NCBI RefSeq assembly: GCF_022201045.2
Contig: NC_068563.1
Coordinates: forward strand, 12,683,001-12,747,000
DNA: 64,000 nt
From: Citrus sinensis
Lineage: Eukaryota; Streptophyta; Magnoliopsida; Sapindales; Rutaceae
Reading direction: 5' to 3'
The notes under the pieces were generated by a model. The model saw nothing but the letters and a program-made list of their open reading frames with translations, did not search any database and was not told where the DNA came from. Positions 57,886 to 64,000 of the stretch are shown in pieces. A program made the position numbers and the translations under genes. Numbering within the stretch: position 1 is the stretch's first letter; the number at the start of each line of letters is the position of its first letter.

Positions 57886-59511
57886 ATGCATGGTCGTAGG
57901 TCATTATTACCTAATCTTGAACCTATAGACCTTGAATTAGAAAAAACATTTCGCACACACAGGCACATTAAAAATAAATTTGGAATAGATTTACAAGCAT
58001 CACAGGAGAGGCCATTTAAGGATTATTTCAGTCTTTTAGCTAATTTGAGCACATCATGCATAAGATACCCAAATGTAGCTGCTAAGAGTTTTGAATTAAA
58101 ACCTAGTGTGCTACATTGTCTCCCAACATTCTATGGCCTAGAAAATGAGGACCCATATAATCATCTGAATGATTTTCATGCCATTTGTCAAACTTGTAAA
58201 TATGAAAATTTTTCAGACGATGATGTTAAACTCAGATTATTCCCATTTTCTTTAAAGGATAGAGCTCGTTCATGGTTAAATACTTTACCTGCTAATAGCA
58301 TTTCATCATGGGAACAAATGGTAATAAAATTTTTGAATAAATATTTCCCAGTCCATAAAATCAATGCTATTCGCAGGGAAATCTCAGAGTTTACTCAGAG
58401 ATAAGACGAGCAGTTTTTCGAAACATGAGAGCAATTCAATGGGCTACTCTTGAAGTGTCCATATCATGGGTACGAGAAATGGCACCAATGCCAATACTTT
58501 TTGGAGGGATTATTGCCGAATGTGCAAGAATGGCTAATGGCAACAAGTGGAGGAGAGCTAATGTCAAAAAGTGCATCAGAGATTTGGGAATTCTTCCAGT
58601 GACAAGCGGATAATTCCCAACAACGGAGTCGATCACTCAGGAATACTAGAAGAATTAAAGGAGTGAATGAGGTTCACATTGGCGAGTCAACTTCGGGAAT
58701 CAAATAAGTCAAAGAGATGGTTGAAGGTCTTGCTCGACAAATAGCATCGTTATCGACTGCTAAATCAACAGAACCACATGACCATGACTCATACTCAGAT
58801 CAAGCCAATGCCATAGGTGTAATGAGAAAGCCATCAAATTACAACCCATACTCCAACACATATAACCCTGGATGGAGAGACCACCCCAATTTTTCATGGT
58901 CCCAAGGAATCCAACATAATGGAAGAGCAGCTCCAGCTCCACCAATGCAACCAATTCCTCAAAATCCTCAAGCCTCTCAGCCCCCATTTAGACCATACAA
59001 TCAAAACCAGAACTACTCACAACCTAGACCATGGGAGGATGCATTCTAGAATTTTAAGAATGTTACTCACTCCACGATTGAGCAACAGAACCGCACCATT
59101 GATGGACTATGAAATGAGTTGAGAGCATGCTTCAATTCACAAGCCCAATCAGTTTCAAGCCTTGAGAAGATGGTGGGACAACTTGCTTCTTCAGTTCAGG
59201 CCTTGGCAATGATCGTTGAGAAAGGTAAATTTCCAAGTCAACCAGTGCCTAACCCTAAAGGAGTGCATAAAGCAAGTACCAGTTCACCACAGCAGCATGG
59301 AGAGGTCAAAGCAGTAATGACCTTGCGAAAAGAAAAAGAAGTCGACAACAAAGTGGAGATGCTAGTGACAAAAGAAAATCAAATTGTACCTGTGAATGTT
59401 GATGATTCATCACCAGAGGAGAAAGAAGAAACCAACCCACGAGAATATATTCCCAAAGCTCCATTTCCTCAGAGGTTAGCTAAAGGAAAAAAAGGGAAAA
59501 TCCACAGGTGA
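57886..59511 (+). pseudogene. gag of element D, six in-frame stops
   Basis: From the ATG at 57886 one frame runs about 540 codons to TGA at 59509-59511. Stops are at 58402 and at about 58426, 58600, 58708, 59047 and 59110. The capsid domain includes LRLFPFSLKDRARSWL near 58230-58280. The segment YNPYSNTYNPGWRDHPNFSW near 58840-58900 is shared with B. I see no CCHC knuckle in the readable frame, unlike gag of B. A coiled-coil-like segment near 59150-59220 and a charged tail follow. The frame shifts into protease at an A/G-run near 59490-59505. Confidence 0.87.
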
Positions 59512-60142
59512 GATTCTTGAAATCTTCAAACAGGTAAGTGTTAACATCCCTTTGCTTAATGCTATTAAACAAGTTCCATCTTATGCCAAGTTTCTTAAAG
59601 ACCTTTGTACTAAAAAGAGAAATATGCATGTTCAAAAGAAGGCATTTTTAACAGAAAACGTTAGTTCTATACTCCAACATAAAATTCCTTTAAAATGCAA
59701 AGACCCAGGCTCCCCCACTATCTCATGTAGTATAGGGAACCACACAATTGAAAATGCTTTGTTGGATTTAGGAGCTAGTGTAAATATGTTGCCTTACTCA
59801 GTATTTTTGAAACTTGGACTGGGAGTATTACACCCAACTCCAGTGGTGTTACAGCTTGCAGATCGGTCCACGAAAATACCTCGTGGTATTGTGGAGGACG
59901 TGCTTATCCAGGTAGATAAGTTTTATTTTCCTGTTGATTTCATTGTAATTGACACTCAACCAATACAGGATTCAAGGAAGCACATCCCCATTATCCTAGG
60001 CCGACCTTTCTTGGCAACTGCGGATGCTCACATTCAATGCAGGACTGGAAATATGCAGTTGTCCTTCGGCAACATGACTATGGAGCTGAACATCTTCAAC
60101 ATTGCCAAACAACCTCACAATGCCGATGATGGATTTAATTGA
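59505..60142 (+). pseudogene. Protease region of element D
   Basis: This frame, one step from gag, is open from about 59505 to TGA at 60140. It carries an aspartic protease domain with the active site LLDLGASVNMLP near 59761-59796 and the second conserved strand IPIILGRPF near 59988-60010. Both are in the form usual for Athila, where Thr or Ser after the catalytic Asp is replaced by Leu. It has no internal stop. It is separated from gag by one frameshift and from pol by another near 60120-60140, so it would not be translated as part of a gag-pol protein. It may be a broken part of one original frame. Confidence 0.8.
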
Positions 60143-63100
60143 AACATTAGTTGATAACACTTTTCTTTCAAACCTTAGTGATGATCCTTTACAAACATGT
60201 TTAACTCACTTTGGTTTTGATTTTGATATTGACAGATCGGTCGATGAGGTCAATGCCCTACTTGACTCAGTACCATCCATGGACACTAATAAATGGAAGT
60301 CAAGAGTTGAACAACTAGCATCATCAGAGAAGAAACGCATCCCATCATCAGAATCACCACCGAAACTCGAGCTCAAACCATTACCCAACACATTAGAATA
60401 TGCATTTTTGGGAGAAGAAAGTACTCTACCGGTAATCATCTCAGCATCCCTCAATGACGAACAAAAAGGTAAGTTGTTGGATGTTTTAAAAGAGCACAAA
60501 AGAGCATTAGGATGGACCATAGCAGACATTAAAGGTATAAACCCAGTAGACTGCATGCATTACATTCACCTTGATGAAAATGCTAAAACTACTAGGGAGA
60601 TGCAACGTCGGTTAAATCCTAACATGAAAGAAGTTGTTAGAACTGAAGTCCTTAAGCTATTAGATGCAAGTATCATTTACCCAATTTCTGATAGTTCATG
60701 GGTCAGTCCTGTGCAAGTTGTCCCTAAAAAGTCAGGAGTCACAGTAGTTACGAATGCTGATAATGAATTGATACCCACTAGAGTAACTACAGGATGGCGT
60801 GTATGCATTGATTATAGAAAGTTGAATTCTGTCACACGTAAAGACCATTTTCCTTTACCATTTATTGATCAAATGCTTGATAGATTAGCAGGCCATGAAT
60901 TTTATTGCTTTCTAGATGGCTACTCAGGATATAATCAGATTCCCATAGCACCAATAGATCAGGAGAAAACTACTTTCACTTGCCCTTTTGGCACATTTGC
61001 ATATAGGAGAATGCCATTTGGATTATGTAATGCACCTGCTACATTTCAACGATGCATGTTGAGTATTTTTTCTGATATGGTTGAACGATTCCTTGAAGTC
61101 TTTATGGATGACTTTTCTGTCTTTGGTGATTCGTTTGATCAATGTTTACATCATCTAACACTAGTTCTGCAGAGATGTATCGAAAAGAACTTGGTCTTAA
61201 ATTGGGAGAAGTGTCATTTTATGGTAAAACAAGGGATTGTTCTCGGTCACATCATTTCGAGCAAAGGTATTGAGGTTGACAAAGCCAAGGTGGATCTCAT
61301 TTCTAATCTTCCTCCACCCAAAATAATCAGAGAAGTAAGATCTTTCCTTGGGCATGCTGGTTTCTATAGACGTTTCATTAAAGATTTTAGCAAAATTTCT
61401 AGACCCTTATGCAATTTACTTGCTAAAGATGTACCTTTTATCTTTGATGATTCATGTCTTGTGGCATTTGAAAAACTAAAGCAGTTGTTGACATCATCAC
61501 CCATCATTCAGCCCCCAAATTGGAGCTTACCATTTGAGCTCATGTGTGATGCATCTGATTATGCAGTAGGAGCAGTATTAGGACAAAGAGTTGATCGAAT
61601 TCCCCACGTTATTTACTATGCTAGTATGACATTGAATGATGCACAGTTGAATTATTCAACTACTGAAAAAGAAATGCTAGCAGTACTGTTTGCATTACAG
61701 AAATTTCGATCTTATCTCACTGGTTGTAAAATAATTATATTCACAGATCATGCTGCTCTTAAATATCTTCTCACAAAGAAAGATGCAAAAGCTAGACTAA
61801 TTCGTTGGGTGTTACTTTTGCAGGAATTTGACTTGGAATTCAAAGATAAGAAAGGGACAGAAAATGTTGTGGCGGACCACCTCTCTCGTCTCCATTTTGA
61901 CACAATTACAGAGCCATTAATATTGAATGAGTCATTTCCAGATGAACAATTAATGAGTGTGGAAGTATTACCATGGTATGCTGATATAGTTAATTATCTT
62001 GTTACAGGTCAACTTCCAGAGCATTGGACCAAGCAAGACAAGGCTAAATTCTTTGCAAAGATAAAGAATTTCTTTTTGGATGACCCGTATTTGTTCAAGT
62101 ATTGTGCTGACCAAATTGTTAGACGATGTGTCCCAGAAAATGAAATTCAGAATAATCTTTCATTCTGCCATGAACAAGCTTGTGGAGGTCATTTCAGTGC
62201 TAAGAAAGCAACAACTAAAGTTTTACAATGTGGTTTTTATTGGCCAACTATATTTCGAGATGCTTACACTTTTTGTTCTTCATGTGATAGGTGTCAACGA
62301 ATGAGGAGCATTACACGAAGGAACATGATGCCACTAAATCCAATTTTAGTGGTTGAGATTTTTGATGTATGGGGTATCGACTTCATGGGACCCTTTCCCC
62401 CTTCTTTTGGCCATCAATACATATTGGTTGCTGTTGACTATGTATCGAAATGGGTAGAAGTAATTCCATGTAGAACCAATGATCACAAGGTGGTGATAGC
62501 ATTTTTGAAAAGCAACATTGTTTCACGCTTTGGATTCCCTCGAGCAATAATCAGTGATGGTGGTGCCCACTTTTGTAATAAAGCATTCAAAGCTCTTTTG
62601 ACAAAGTATTCAATCACACACAAAGTGGCGACTCTGTATCATCCGCAAACCAGTGGTCAAGTTGAGATCTCCAATCGAGAAATAAAGCACATATTAGAAA
62701 AAACGGTGAGGCCAGACAGGAAAGATTGGTCATTAAGACTCGATGATGCATTATGGGCATACAGAACGATTTTCAAGACCCCGATTGGGATGTCACCCTA
62801 CAGGCTAGTGTATGGAAAAGCTTGCCACCTACCTGTGGAACTCGAGCATCGTGCGTATTGGGCCATCAAGAAATTCAACTTTGACATGCAGCAAGCCAGT
62901 TCAGAAAGAAGATTACAACTGGCAGAACTTGAAGAAATTTGCAATGATGCATACGAAAATGCCAAGATTTACAAGCAACGAATGAAAGTCTTCCATGATA
63001 AGCAAATTATAAGAAAATCGTTCACTCCAGGTTAGAAAATGCTTTTATTCAATTCTCGCTTGCACCTATTCCCAGGTAAATTACGCTCTCGTTGGTCTGG

Positions 63101-63269
63101 CCCATTTATTGTACATACTATTTTTCCACATGGGGCAATTGAAATTAAGGACCCAAAGAACGGTGTCATGTTTAAAGTTAATGGTCAAAGATTAAAGCCA
63201 TATCTAGAATACCAACCATATGGAGAAGACATCGAAATAAATTTGAGTGACCCACCAAATTTGAATTGA
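60102..63269 (+). pseudogene. pol of element D (RT, RNase H, integrase), one stop
   Basis: A 977-codon open frame ends with TAG at 63033-63035 and resumes in the same frame to 63267-63269. [14 protein letters not shown] near 60800, [12 protein letters not shown] near 60915-60950, active-site FMDDF near 61100. RNase [16 protein letters not shown] near 61550 and [10 protein letters not shown] near 61740. Integrase: HHCC finger about 62170-62300 (H-x3-7-H, C-x2-C), catalytic Asp in WGIDFMGPF near 62370, Asp in AIISDGG near 62555, and the third acidic residue near 62665. The tail ends with a GPF-type motif (RSRWSGPF near 63090). The stop removes only the last 78 codons, so the catalytic domains are uninterrupted. 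Confidence 0.9.
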
Positions 63270-63396
63270 TTTTTTTTTCTTCGGTGATTTGATTTTTTCT
63301 TTCTTTCTTTCTTTATATTATTCTTTTCCTAATTGAAATTATTTTTGCATAAGTGTGTTTGTTTAACTATTAAGTTTTCTCTTATCATTTTTAATC
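63270..63396 (+). other. Spacer after pol with TTTC repeats
   Basis: A pyrimidine-rich spacer with about five TTTC repeats near 63294-63315; it could precede a splice acceptor for the downstream ORFs. Confidence 0.4.
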
Positions 63397-63630
63397 ATGA
63401 GTACCTTACTTAGACCGTTCCTCCTAAACATTCTTAAACCACTTCAACGTGTCAAAACTCATCTCAAAAGGCAGATTCAATTTTGTAAAACACATCGCAT
63501 TTGGGCTCTACAACCACCAGAGTTAGTCTCCTATGTTGAGGGTCTAGAAAGCCAACTCAGAGATATTGAGAGAAGTGTTTACGATATCCAGTTGGAGCTT
63601 GAGGTGAATTCAATAAGAGGACGATTTTAA
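63397..63630 (+). CDS. Small ORF of the A-family 3' cassette, unrecognised
   Basis: The 77-residue ORF has A at -3 of its ATG. The first half is basic and hydrophobic (LLRPFLLNILKPLQRVK), and the second half is predicted amphipathic helix with heptad-like spacing (VEGLESQLRDIERSVYDIQL), a short coiled coil. It lies 128 bp after pol and 142 bp before the zinc-finger ORF, all on the element's sense strand. The equivalent region of A lies outside the window, so conservation cannot be checked here. I do not recognise it. Confidence 0.5.
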   Translation: MSTLLRPFLLNILKPLQRVKTHLKRQIQFCKTHRIWALQPPELVSYVEGLESQLRDIERSVYDIQLELEVNSIRGRF

Positions 63631-63771
63631 TTTTCTTTGTGTGTTTTAATTTGTTTTTCTGTTTGTGTGCTTTAGTTTGTTACCCCGGTGAAGTGGCGGA
63701 TAACGGTACTCCGTGACAATCAAGTCGGTTATTTCAGTTTCCCATAATAACTGATATTCTGAGGCGAAGGT
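63631..63771 (+). other. Spacer between the two small cassette ORFs
   Basis: 141 bp, T-rich at first and then of mixed composition, without an ORF. Confidence 0.4.
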
Positions 63772-64000
63772 ATGGACAGAAACGAGATTCTAGCGAAGCT
63801 TCACAAGCGATTCCCTTCACTTCCTCAGAATGCCCTCCTTACGATCTATAAAGCTCGGTTCGAACGCATGCGATTACTCATGAGGAATAACATACCTGCT
63901 GACATCCGTTGGTTAAGCGAGGCTAAAGTACGATCGGCAGGTGAGTTACCTCCAAAATTTATTGCATACATGCCTGGTTGTGGTAAAGGAAATTATGCAA
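63772..64000 (+). CDS. Zinc-finger ORF of the A-family cassette, 5' part
   Basis: The ATG at 63772 has G at -3 and +4. The frame is open for 76 codons to the edge of the window. From codon 18 it aligns with the ORF at base 1 of the window in element A, with changes such as the Cys and Phe-Ile of A being Arg and Leu-Ser here. The N-terminal part is helix-rich; the Cys cluster seen in A lies just beyond the edge (the last bases cover PGCGKGNYA). This copy is intact as far as seen, whereas the A copy has two stops further on. Confidence 0.7.
   Translation, partial: MDRNEILAKLHKRFPSLPQNALLTIYKARFERMRLLMRNNIPADIRWLSEAKVRSAGELPPKFIAYMPGCGKGNYA

Larger units (their letters stand above)
56167..64000 (+). 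mobile_element. Element D: A-family Athila-like retrotransposon, runs off the right edge
   Basis: It comprises a complete 5' LTR (56167-57507), a perfect tRNA-Asp primer site, gag with several stops, protease, a nearly open pol, a small ORF and the start of the zinc-finger ORF. The order shows that the family places a non-canonical ORF cassette where B has the env-like gene. Position 64000 corresponds to base 178 of the window in element A, so the LOG-like ORF would be expected at about 64671-65339. Confidence 0.93.

Overview
The window is nuclear DNA from a flowering plant, probably a eudicot, in a transposon-dense, AT-rich block; I cannot name the species. The evidence is Athila-type Ty3 retrotransposons with tRNA-Asp-type primer sites, a Ty1/copia relic with the tRNA-iMet primer site, an En/Spm (CACTA) transposon, and one complete host gene with plant-type introns, a type I metacaspase on the minus strand (42865-45389).

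Layout. 1-4746: 3' part of a retrotransposon (element A) that carries, between pol and its 3' LTR, a broken zinc-finger ORF and an intact intronless LOG-like (cytokinin-activating-enzyme family) ORF. 4747-16668: Athila-type element B, with gag, protease, RT/RNase H/integrase and an env-like ORF, all broken by stops; A is inserted in its 5' LTR. 16669-19394: copia relic with an internal deletion. 19395-21824: 5' LTR and gag start of element E, a relative of B. At 21825 a minus-strand copy (C) of the A family is inserted into E's gag, and that junction has been amplified into seven near-identical 2.32-kb tandem units (21526-37762). 37763-38497: remainder of C. 39261-41935: minus-strand chromovirus-like pol relic, interrupted by a plus-strand solo LTR of the A family. 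42865-45389: metacaspase. 46195-55795: CACTA element with degenerate TNP2-like and TNP1-like genes, the second interrupted by a minus-strand solo LTR of the A family with a perfect 5-bp target duplication. 55796-56166: another minus-strand A-family LTR fragment, into which element D is inserted. 56167-64000: D, the 5' two-thirds of an A-family element, with a nearly uninterrupted pol and the start of the same non-canonical 3' ORF cassette; it runs off the right edge.

Twelve LTR copies of the A family lie in this one window. The main discoveries are the LOG-like cargo and zinc-finger ORF in the env position of an Athila-like family, a long conserved stem-loop in the U5 of its LTRs, and the seven-unit chimeric array in which every unit has an LTR promoter pointing antisense into a gag fragment of a different family. 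All retroelement coding regions except the LOG-like ORF and the short ORF at 63397-63630 contain at least one stop or frameshift, or are cut by the window edge.
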